DNA of 20,448 nucleotides from a virus. The notes under the pieces are model-generated. The model saw only the letters and a program-made list of their open reading frames with translations, had not been told where the DNA came from and searched no databases. A program made the translations under genes and the position numbers. This document shows, piece by piece, positions 8,132-16,098 of this stretch. The DNA is taken from positions 1 to 20,448 of IMG/VR virus record IMGVR_UViG_3300030419_005151; one strand, given 5' to 3'. The stretch's first letter is position 1; the number at the start of each line of letters is the position of its first letter.

Positions 8132-9130
8132 ATGCCAAATAGTACATTACCAATTAGAACAGGAGGAAATCCATCCTTTCCCCTATCACCCAATCCATAT
8201 TTAAGTAGATTGGAAAACAACATTGCAACTAATGATGATGTTTCTTCTAAACCAAAAAACTATCAATCTGTTGCATTTACACCAGGATTTCCATTACAAG
8301 CATCTGAGTTAAACGAAATACAAGAAAATTTCCAATTACAAATGACTCTCACTATTGCTATGATGAACAATTGGATTACATCTGGCGCAGGACCAATGTG
8401 GAGAATTCCAAATGATAATAAACCGGGTGATGGTTCTATGTTGGGCGATGCTCCTTCTACAAATACAGGAATAGGTGTGGGTGGATTAAATGACCCAAAT
8501 GGTGGTCATGTTGAAGAATATGCAATTTCTGGGCCGGGATGGAGAGGTGCTACACCACTTCATCCATTTATGAACCCTTATGCTGGAAATGGAAATGTTC
8601 ACGATAAACAAGTAGAAGTTAGACATATAGATAATGATTTGGAAATAACATTCAATCCTGGATGGTGGTGTGTGGAACTTCCCAATAAAAATCCAGTTGC
8701 AGAAGACGAAAATCAATACATCAGTGGGTTAAAGCATTGGATTTATATAGATGAACCTTTAGATGTTCCATCCATTCCTTTACCTTCAGGTGAGAACTTG
8801 AAAGATGTAGAAATTCCTGTTGGTCTTTCAATGCAAACAGAATATCATCATTGCTGTGATAATGACGATGACCCATCATACCCATGTGACCCAGAGTTAG
8901 CAGACAATTCAGCAGGATTCTTTAATTCTGTAGGGTGCGGTGCTTCTAGGTATAAAATAAATGCTATCGGTGCGGCCACCGTTAGCAATGCTAATTGGCC
9001 AACAGAAGATGGCGGTTCTTTTGGCTCTAGTGGAAAAGACGAATATGACAAACTATCGTTAGTGTGTACATTTAACCCTTTCCGTAAAACTGTAAGATAT
9101 ATGAATAATATTATCCTATTCACCTGGTAG
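8132..9130 (+). CDS. Fibre/connector protein with LQASELNEIQ signature
   Basis: 332 residues; TAGGAG (8117-8122) lies 9 nt before the ATG. Residues 44-75 (YQSVAFTPGFPLQASELNEI, then QENFQLQMTL) match the PG-x-LQ-x-x-EL-x-x-[IL]Q segment common near the N-terminus of phage baseplate-proximal fibre proteins, where it probably forms the attachment or trimerisation helix. The remainder is Gly/Pro/Asn-rich and beta-rich. A Cys cluster (HHCCDNDDDPSYPC) lies near residues 240-255, with another Cys soon after (GCGAS). The C-terminus FNPFRKTVRYMNNIILFTW is hydrophobic but too mixed to be a confident membrane segment. The gene ends in TAG. A structural adaptor between baseplate and fibres is likely; the exact role is unknown. 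Confidence 0.6.
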   Translation: MPNSTLPIRTGGNPSFPLSPNPYLSRLENNIATNDDVSSKPKNYQSVAFTPGFPLQASELNEIQENFQLQMTLTIAMMNNWITSGAGPMWRIPNDNKPGDGSMLGDAPSTNTGIGVGGLNDPNGGHVEEYAISGPGWRGATPLHPFMNPYAGNGNVHDKQVEVRHIDNDLEITFNPGWWCVELPNKNPVAEDENQYISGLKHWIYIDEPLDVPSIPLPSGENLKDVEIPVGLSMQTEYHHCCDNDDDPSYPCDPELADNSAGFFNSVGCGASRYKINAIGAATVSNANWPTEDGGSFGSSGKDEYDKLSLVCTFNPFRKTVRYMNNIILFTW

Positions 9131-9134
9131 TTGA

Positions 9135-9142
9135 GATAAATA
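9135..9142 (+). promoter_or_regulatory. Candidate late promoter (GATAAATA)
   Basis: GATAAATA matches the T4-like late consensus TATAAATA at 7 of 8 positions. It lies 18 nt before the fibre gene at 9161, inside one of the few gaps larger than 25 nt. Only a weak AGAGA ribosome site follows. A/T-richness makes a chance match possible. Confidence 0.4.
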
Positions 9143-9160
9143 TATAAAAGAGAAACTAAA

Positions 9161-11578
9161 ATGGCAGACAATGTATCAGACAATAATTATATCATCCCTT
9201 ACCTTACGGGAAATCACACATTTGCAGATTGGGCAAGTCACTACAACACTACAGTTGTAAACAAACTTAATCTGGGTAAAATATACAATGGTATTTCTGG
9301 TGAAGGTATTGTCTTTACTCTTGGTACGACTGCTTCCAATGACCCAGTTGGCGGAGATTTAACTTCTATAAACGAGGGTGACCTTGAAGCAGGTACATTT
9401 AGATGTAGCATTGCAGATAGAATTCCAAAAGGAATCACCTTTAATCAAGATGTTTCCATTCTTGGTGAATTAAAATATGACTTAACCAAGTTAGAAAATC
9501 CAACAATCAATGTGAGAGTAAATTCATCTCAAGGTTACACTGGAACAAAAGGATTTACTTTTGGTAATCCTATTCGTGTAAAACCATCAAACTCTGCCGG
9601 AGAAGAAGGAATAACTGGTCCTCCAAACTATTATTTGGGAAGAGGAAATAATTTAGATTATGCAGAAGTAATGGGTGTGGTTAAGGGTGTTACTTGGCCT
9701 GTAGATGGTTCTGGTAATCCTGAAGGACCATATACAACCAATAACACATATATTGATGTCTGTCTTTCTGGTAGAATTAAAGGAAACTTTGGTGATGTTT
9801 GGGGCTATAATAACGGAGTTGGTTTAACTGCCGGTGAAATTTACTTCCTAAGTCCTGGAACTAGTGGTGGCATAACTCCAGTAGAACCTACAGTTGCAGG
9901 TCAAATATCAAAACCTATACTCATGGGACTTACTGGTGATGAAGCAATTGTTCTAAACTATAGGGGACAATTCTTGCAAGGTAGTGGTACAGGTGGAACA
10001 GGCGGTATTAATGACAATAGATTCTGGATTGCACCAGACAATGCTAGTTTAGTTCGTGGTGTTGTTGCAGGATATGATGGTACTGATTGGAAAGTTCAAA
10101 AAGCACCAAATGAATTAAATGCGGCAATTGGATTAGTTCTTGATAGGGTTACTTTGGACGGAACAGATTATGTTGAAATTGTTACTTGTGGCCATGTAAG
10201 CAATATTCCTGTTCTCGGTGATGGTGGAGGTTCAACACCAACAGGATTAGTATATGTTGATGCTGACGGACAATTAACTTCTACTGCACCAGCGGGTTCT
10301 GCAAAACCATTTGCGGTTGTATGGCCGGATGGTGACCAAGGGCAACGAAGAGGTGTAATTATAAATCAATCAAGTGGAGGGGGAGGTGCGGGTTCTAGTA
10401 CTGCAACTTCTACTTGGGACCCTGGCGCTGGAAATGTACAAAACCATTCCTATGCCTGGGCATATCGTTCTGATACATCTACTTCTGGTGGTGCAACATA
10501 CGGCTCCGCTGTCAACGAAAACCTCTTGGTTAATGGTGCGTTTGATATCTGGCAAAGAAATATAGGCAAAGATGCTTCTTATGGTGCAACAGGAACAACA
10601 TACTTCGCAGACCGTTGGGTAAGAATTGATGGTGTTTCTGGTGCAGGTAATGTTACAGGAACATATAGTTTAGAGAGGAAGGAATTTGCCAAAAACCAAA
10701 TAGAAGTATTCGGAAATCCAAAATATTATCTTTCATCAAAACATAGAATAGCAGGTACTGGTGGCCATAAGGGTGATAGAATTGTTATCCAGAATAGAAT
10801 AAACGATGCAAGGACTGCTAAAGGGCAGGATGTAACTCTATCCTTCAGTGCGAAGTGTGGTATCACTGGTGCTACAATGGGAATTGTTGTAAATCAATAT
10901 GATGGAACAAATTCACACACAAGAGATGTTGCAACTGCGAGTTTAGGCACTCGATGGGGCAAGCATGAAATTTCATTCACTATGCCAAACTTGCTTGTAA
11001 CACCAACAGGTAAACACTATGTTGGTGTCGGATTTGATGTTACAAAATTGGGACCGCAAAACACTACATTTGACCTTGCTAAAGTTAAACTTGAAAGAGG
11101 TTTAGTTGCAACAGTTAATGTTCCAACGGACGAATCAAAAGAATTAGAAAAGTGTAGTGAGTTTTATCAACGAACCTACAATATAGATGAAAATAATTCT
11201 AGTGTAACTATGTTAGACGATAATAATCCTTCATTAACTGTTCTAGACATTACTACTACACCAATGAAAGATTACTATCATAGATTCCCAGTACGAATGA
11301 ACTCAGTTCCTGATAGTGTTACATTCTTCTCACCAAAATCTGGCACAACAGGGGATGCATATAATAGAACATCAGAAACAGATTTGAGAAGGGCCAGTGG
11401 AACTAACTCTCCGTATGGAACTAGAAGTTCTTCAACAGGAGCGCAAACTATTATTGCAGAACACAAAACAAGAGATGGGTTATATATCGTTATCCCAGAA
11501 GGTACAGTTCTATGGGACCAAGTATCTACACACTATGTGGCAGATGCAGATTTAAATGAGGATATGCCAAACGCATAA
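9161..11578 (+). CDS. Tail fibre protein with C-terminal carbohydrate-binding-type domain
   Basis: 805 residues. The N-terminus (TFADWASHYNTTVVNKLN, about residues 20-37) is typical of fibre and neck proteins of marine T4-like phages. Residues 131-270 and 292-402 are two copies of one beta-rich domain (strands like EVMGVVKGV, YIDVCLSGRI, GEIYFLSP, KPILMGL), and the next gene has a third. A Gly/Ser-rich linker follows. Residues 454-671 hold NLLVNGAFDIWQRN, then YFADRW, then KLERGLVATV and CSEFYQRTY. This is the jelly-roll module with a C-terminal QRYY-like motif found in many phage fibres and thought to bind glycans, so this protein is a good receptor-binding candidate. The start has only a weak ribosome site. 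Transcription may begin in the gap before it. Confidence 0.8.
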   Translation: MADNVSDNNYIIPYLTGNHTFADWASHYNTTVVNKLNLGKIYNGISGEGIVFTLGTTASNDPVGGDLTSINEGDLEAGTFRCSIADRIPKGITFNQDVSILGELKYDLTKLENPTINVRVNSSQGYTGTKGFTFGNPIRVKPSNSAGEEGITGPPNYYLGRGNNLDYAEVMGVVKGVTWPVDGSGNPEGPYTTNNTYIDVCLSGRIKGNFGDVWGYNNGVGLTAGEIYFLSPGTSGGITPVEPTVAGQISKPILMGLTGDEAIVLNYRGQFLQGSGTGGTGGINDNRFWIAPDNASLVRGVVAGYDGTDWKVQKAPNELNAAIGLVLDRVTLDGTDYVEIVTCGHVSNIPVLGDGGGSTPTGLVYVDADGQLTSTAPAGSAKPFAVVWPDGDQGQRRGVIINQSSGGGGAGSSTATSTWDPGAGNVQNHSYAWAYRSDTSTSGGATYGSAVNENLLVNGAFDIWQRNIGKDASYGATGTTYFADRWVRIDGVSGAGNVTGTYSLERKEFAKNQIEVFGNPKYYLSSKHRIAGTGGHKGDRIVIQNRINDARTAKGQDVTLSFSAKCGITGATMGIVVNQYDGTNSHTRDVATASLGTRWGKHEISFTMPNLLVTPTGKHYVGVGFDVTKLGPQNTTFDLAKVKLERGLVATVNVPTDESKELEKCSEFYQRTYNIDENNSSVTMLDDNNPSLTVLDITTTPMKDYYHRFPVRMNSVPDSVTFFSPKSGTTGDAYNRTSETDLRRASGTNSPYGTRSSSTGAQTIIAEHKTRDGLYIVIPEGTVLWDQVSTHYVADADLNEDMPNA

Positions 11579-11593
11579 TGGAGATGACGAATA

Positions 11594-12931
11594 ATGCCAT
11601 TAAACAACAATAGTTCAAACCTTTCAGGAAACATGAATATTCAAAGTATCACAAGCAGTGGTGCAAGACTTCTAATGACAGTTCCTCTAAGTGGATTTTC
11701 TGGTGGAGTTATTGGTACTTGTCCAGACAAGTGTCATGGAATAACTGCGGGTAATGCTATTCGATATGATAATACTGTTGGAAGTGTAAGTTATGGAAAA
11801 TACATAAAAGCACAAGCAGATGCCCCTGCAAATTCTGAAGTGGTCGGCATCATTGAAAGTGTAAATGTGGCAGGTGACCCTCTTGTCGGTGATGACGGAT
11901 ATGCGACTATAGTCTTGGCCGGACAAATTAATTTAGCAGATGGGGCATTATATGACTCATATGAACATCCTGGCTCTACTGGTTCTGCTGGCGGAAATGA
12001 TGTATATTTCTTGAGTGCGGCTACTGGTGGTATTATGCAAAATCTTGCACCGACAGAACCTACTAATGTTATTAAACCGATATATCAAGTTGCTCCAGAC
12101 TCTCCATGGACCGGTCAAGTTGTAAACTATATTGGATATCAAGCAGGTGGACAACTAGTTGCAGAAGACACTCAAGATGTACCAGTTGGTTCAGTTAGAG
12201 AAATGATTGATGGTCTTGGTGGAAGTGAGTCTAGAGAAGGCTGGCGTTCAATGGGAAGTGAATTTAATCTGGATGCAGACCTTGGAGATACTCATGGATA
12301 TGCATATCAAACTGGTGGATTGGGAAAAATAAGTGAAACAGTTATACGATGTTATTTTAAAACTGCTCCAACTGCATCTATGGTAAATCAAATATTTAAA
12401 ATGCGTGTAGATGGAAAACTAAAATTAACAGGCAAAGCACTTAATATAAATGTTGCTAACAAATATGTTGATATTCAATTCCAAGCAAGTGAATATACTA
12501 ATCTAGAAACATATATTATAGATGGTAATTATTTTACAACAGCAAGTGGTGAATTATTACAACTAACCACCAATTCAAAATATATCAGTTTCACTCTACC
12601 AAAAGTTTCTAGCAATACTTCCAAAAAGGACATTACACTGGTAATGAACGGCAAAGATATTGTAAAACAACTTTCATATATGTGCTATTGTCCAAGAGAT
12701 TTAAATCCGGGCGATTGGACTTCCTCAAGAAAAGTAGCATTGTCTGTTCCTGAAGACTTGACTATTAAAAAGGTAACAGTAAACGATACACTTAAAATAG
12801 AAAATACCATCTATCAGGTTACTGATTTAGTAAGAAATATAAAGGAACTAAACGACCACATGGACACACTAACTAAACGGACTGGTGGGTCCTCTGACAC
12901 ATTCACTTCTGCCTATGGTTCAGACAAATAA
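11594..12931 (+). CDS. Fibre/virion protein sharing the beaded domain
   Basis: 445 residues; GGAG (11580-11583) lies 10 nt before the ATG. Residues about 50-181 (GNAIRYDN, EVVGIIESV, YATIVLAGQI, NDVYFLSA, KPIYQV) align strand by strand with the repeated domain of the preceding fibre gene. The C-terminal half is a different beta-rich domain with short Cys groups (CYCPRDLNPGDW). A short helix (VTDLVRNIKELNDHMDTLTK) near the end could be a trimer coiled coil. It is probably a fibre or fibre-attachment subunit expressed with its neighbours. No enzyme motif is seen. The exact role is unknown. Confidence 0.65.
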   Translation: MPLNNNSSNLSGNMNIQSITSSGARLLMTVPLSGFSGGVIGTCPDKCHGITAGNAIRYDNTVGSVSYGKYIKAQADAPANSEVVGIIESVNVAGDPLVGDDGYATIVLAGQINLADGALYDSYEHPGSTGSAGGNDVYFLSAATGGIMQNLAPTEPTNVIKPIYQVAPDSPWTGQVVNYIGYQAGGQLVAEDTQDVPVGSVREMIDGLGGSESREGWRSMGSEFNLDADLGDTHGYAYQTGGLGKISETVIRCYFKTAPTASMVNQIFKMRVDGKLKLTGKALNINVANKYVDIQFQASEYTNLETYIIDGNYFTTASGELLQLTTNSKYISFTLPKVSSNTSKKDITLVMNGKDIVKQLSYMCYCPRDLNPGDWTSSRKVALSVPEDLTIKKVTVNDTLKIENTIYQVTDLVRNIKELNDHMDTLTKRTGGSSDTFTSAYGSDK

Positions 12932-12945
12932 CAAAGTAAAATATA

Positions 12946-15900
12946 ATGGTAACAATAATTCATGGTAGCAGTCACTTCAAACCAATCGGACAAACGGGAA
13001 TTTCTGGTCCGACTGGAAATACTGGTCCTACAGGGCCTACAGGACCTACCGGCGAGGGGATAAGAGGAAGTACAGGATGGAGTGGTGGTAACATCACCAA
13101 CATGTACCTAATCGGTGATAAACTTCATACAATATTTTCAAATGTAAATGATGGTTCGGGTTACACTAGCGGTTACACTACAACAACAAGAATAAAAGGG
13201 CAAACAGGAGATACCTACAATCTTATTGATGGTGGTAATACTTCTGGTGGAGTAGGCACAGGCGGTGCGACATTTGCAAAAGGCAGAAATCGAGCGTTTG
13301 ATTTAAATACTATTGTAATAAAATCGATTGAAGTTACTGGCGATAACGATGGCTCTGCCATCTCGTTGGAACAAAGAGAAGATTTAGATACGGTTAATAT
13401 TCATTTTGACAGGGGTAACTTTGGTTATCTTGATGTTGGTCCAGGAAGTTTTGAAGGTCAATTAGTAGGAACTGATAGCAACGCATTAAATAATCTTTGG
13501 TTTGTTGGTGTTACTGGGGCGACATACGACACTGGAACTAGTCGTGGATTAGAAAATGGTGCATATGCAATCGATGTTCAAGTTCAAGACTATAAAGAAA
13601 AGATAAAATATTTAACAGTCGGAGCGGCAGGTTCTGGTAAAGATTTAGAAAACTTAAATGAAAATCCTGCCGGTCAAAACCCAATATATGCACCACCTAC
13701 AAATACACCAATCGACCCAAACGAAGCAAAAGTTCTTGTTCTAGATATGAGGCAATTTGAAGGTGTTGGTGCAACAGAATCCACAGGTGGTGTTCAACTT
13801 CGTTTTCGTGATGCACACTTTGGATATACTGGAAATAAATCTTATTCAAACAAAGATTTAGGAAAAGCATTTACACTTATCGCTCATGGTGTGACTAACG
13901 GATACGAACTGTCTAGATTCGATGGAAGAAATGTAATTTGGCCATTAGATTTAGAACCTTGTTGGAGTGGAGAAACTGATATTATTAATTTCTTCTGGTT
14001 GCCTTGTGATGATAGAGATTTAGGACATCCAGATGGAAATCACTGTGAAGGTGGTGCGGCATGGCATGGAAATATTGTTCAGTGGAAATCTCAAGGAACT
14101 GATATAGTTGCAGGGAGTGAATATGACCCATTTGTCTGTCATTCAGAAACTACAAATTATACTAATGGATTTAAGGGTTATAATTCTGGAATGACTGGTG
14201 CAACCGGCGCGTGTTGTGTTGGTGACGGAATTTGTGTTCATACGATGTCGAATTTCTGTCATGGTTATTACTTTGGAGCGGGTACAACATGCGGTGCGGG
14301 TGGAACAGGAAGTGTATGCTATGAACTAGGTGCATGTTGTACAACAAATACACAAACAAATAAAAATAAATGTTACGAGGACATTTCTTCCAATGATTGT
14401 ATGGAATTGGGCAATATACTAAATTATGATTCCTTCTTCGGTGGAACAGGAAGTGAATGTGAAGATATGAGTTGTCTAGCAGGACAAGAAAAGAGAGGTG
14501 CTTGCTGTGACGGTTTAGGAAACTGTTTAGAATTAACAGAAGAAGAGTGTCGTAAAAGGAGAAATTATTTTGTTGGAGTTGGCGTTTCTTGTGAACTGGG
14601 TAGCAAAGGAATTTCTAATGTTTGTGGTGGTGGAACAGGTGCATGTATTCAAGAGGAATCTTCTTGCTTTGACGGCCGGTCTGGTGGTTCTTGTATAGAT
14701 GATGGTTATCTGTATGCAGGACATAATACTAGATGTGGTGATGTTAAAGGTATAAGAAAATCTTCAAGTACTTCTGGATGCGTTCCAGAAATTGCTGGGT
14801 TAGATTTAAATCCTGGTGACCTTTATGCAGGTGGAATGGTAGTAGGACTTTATAGGCCTCATGGTTCACCAATAAGAGGTATGAAATCGTTTGGTGGAAA
14901 CAAAGAAACATCTTGGCAAGAATTAATGAAGGGTTCAACTGGTTCAACGGGTAATTTGGGATATGCTTCGGAAATATATAAATCAAAATATGATTATCAT
15001 GGATATGGTTTTAATTCGGTCGGGTGTCCAGAATATAATAGTATGCCTACATCACCAAGTATTGCAAAGCCAGATGCATATTATATTGTAGTATCAATGC
15101 ACCACGCTGGGGTTACTGGCGATAGAGAACTAGTAAATCCGAATGATGTGTATGGTGCAACTGGTACTTTCTTCTGGGGAAATCGTGGAAGTGCATGGGG
15201 TCCATTGTATGACCAAAGAAGTGGAAAATATAACGACATAAGTGAAGAATATAAAGATAAGTTTAGAATATCTGAAGGTTATTGGTATAATGAAAATAAT
15301 GGAGATATGTCAAAAGGAGTTCTTGGAGAAAATACATTTAGTTCATGTAGAAAAGCAAGAAAAATCGGCAACGGGGCAATAGAAAAACTAAAAACAAAAT
15401 CAATACACTCTGCACATGGACTATGGCATAGAAATTGGGGAATGTATAATACTACTAGAATCATTAGTGCCGATAATGCTTTGTATAAAGATTACAGTGA
15501 CGGTGATGGTGCTTATAAAGGTAAGGATTTTGGTCCAGGATTGACTGCTGGATATGTTTCTGCATTCAGGGCGGCAAGACTATTTGATGATTACCTAATA
15601 TCTGCAACGGGTTCAACTGGTCCTATTAATAATAGAGTTTCCAGTTGGTATATTCCAAGTCACGATGAAATGGCATTCATTGCATCAAATTGTGTTGGGG
15701 ATTATGAAGGATTTAATTTAAATTCTAAACTACTTGAAGAAGATGGTGTTCCGTTAGAAGGTTGGCATTGGACATCTACTGGTGCGTTCAATGAAGTTAA
15801 AGGAATGACTTTGGGAATCGGTGAAGGTATCATTAATCCAGTCAATGCGACTGGACCAGCAGGACTCACCGCAGACCCTGGAACACTTGCATGGGCAATG

Positions 15901-16098
15901 AAATTCGATGTTAATGGAATTCCAAAGAACTTTCAAGTTGGCAAAAAGAACAGAACTCACAATAAATATAAAGTAAGACCTATTCGTCTAATTCGTTGCG
16001 ATGGAAGATTTGCAGGGGGTGAAGAGGAAAATTACAAACTATGGAAACTACCAAATGTTCTTCGGGATGAAGACAAAGGAATAAATCAAAGGTACTAG
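12946..16098 (+). CDS. Collagen-like tail fibre with six-Cys repeats and C-type-lectin-like tip
   Basis: 1050 residues. The ribosome site is poor, but the start is supported by homology to the next gene (IIHGSSHFK against AIHGSSRIK) and by the lack of another in-frame ATG nearby. Domains in order: collagen-like Gly-X-Tyr tract (residues 18-36); beta-rich region with a GDN block resembling the next gene; an adhesin-like domain with DIINFF at 345-350 followed by GGAAWHGN; six-Cys repeats (421-612); then about 625-1018, a region opening with GGMVVGLY and closing with SSWYIPSHDEM, GWHWTSTGAF and VRPIRLIRC. That last pattern is typical of the DUF1566/FGE-like C-type lectin fold and is likely the receptor-binding tip. 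The TAG stop abuts the next ATG in the same reading frame. Fibre role: confident; ligand unknown. Confidence 0.82.
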   Translation: MVTIIHGSSHFKPIGQTGISGPTGNTGPTGPTGPTGEGIRGSTGWSGGNITNMYLIGDKLHTIFSNVNDGSGYTSGYTTTTRIKGQTGDTYNLIDGGNTSGGVGTGGATFAKGRNRAFDLNTIVIKSIEVTGDNDGSAISLEQREDLDTVNIHFDRGNFGYLDVGPGSFEGQLVGTDSNALNNLWFVGVTGATYDTGTSRGLENGAYAIDVQVQDYKEKIKYLTVGAAGSGKDLENLNENPAGQNPIYAPPTNTPIDPNEAKVLVLDMRQFEGVGATESTGGVQLRFRDAHFGYTGNKSYSNKDLGKAFTLIAHGVTNGYELSRFDGRNVIWPLDLEPCWSGETDIINFFWLPCDDRDLGHPDGNHCEGGAAWHGNIVQWKSQGTDIVAGSEYDPFVCHSETTNYTNGFKGYNSGMTGATGACCVGDGICVHTMSNFCHGYYFGAGTTCGAGGTGSVCYELGACCTTNTQTNKNKCYEDISSNDCMELGNILNYDSFFGGTGSECEDMSCLAGQEKRGACCDGLGNCLELTEEECRKRRNYFVGVGVSCELGSKGISNVCGGGTGACIQEESSCFDGRSGGSCIDDGYLYAGHNTRCGDVKGIRKSSSTSGCVPEIAGLDLNPGDLYAGGMVVGLYRPHGSPIRGMKSFGGNKETSWQELMKGSTGSTGNLGYASEIYKSKYDYHGYGFNSVGCPEYNSMPTSPSIAKPDAYYIVVSMHHAGVTGDRELVNPNDVYGATGTFFWGNRGSAWGPLYDQRSGKYNDISEEYKDKFRISEGYWYNENNGDMSKGVLGENTFSSCRKARKIGNGAIEKLKTKSIHSAHGLWHRNWGMYNTTRIISADNALYKDYSDGDGAYKGKDFGPGLTAGYVSAFRAARLFDDYLISATGSTGPINNRVSSWYIPSHDEMAFIASNCVGDYEGFNLNSKLLEEDGVPLEGWHWTSTGAFNEVKGMTLGIGEGIINPVNATGPAGLTADPGTLAWAMKFDVNGIPKNFQVGKKNRTHNKYKVRPIRLIRCDGRFAGGEEENYKLWKLPNVLRDEDKGINQRY
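12997..13053 (+). repeat. Collagen-like Gly-X-Tyr tract (gene at 12946)
   Basis: Seven glycines spaced every third residue (G18 to G36), with Pro-Thr as the main X-Y pair (GPTGNTGPTGPTGPTG). It would form a short collagen-type triple helix and so implies a trimeric fibre shaft. Confidence 0.88.
14206..14781 (+). repeat. Six-Cys mini-domain array (gene at 12946)
   Basis: Three clear units start with GACC (GACCVGDGIC, GACCTTNTQ, GACCDGLGNC). The third and fourth Cys are separated by 7, 8 and 7 residues. A degenerate fourth unit (GACIQEESSC) has lost the second Cys of the pair. The array separates the adhesin-like domain from the lectin-like tip. Confidence 0.82.

Noticed and set aside
14830-16098. 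Diversity-generating retroelement target at the lectin-like tip
   Set aside because: The fold class fits, but no reverse transcriptase or obvious template repeat was seen in the window. It would need the rest of the genome.
9128-16098. TAG recoded to an amino acid (alternative genetic code)
   Set aside because: The gene at 8132 also ends in TAG, and reading through it adds only two codons before TAA. Genes in the window otherwise use TAA and TGA normally, and no in-frame TAG interrupts a recognised domain.
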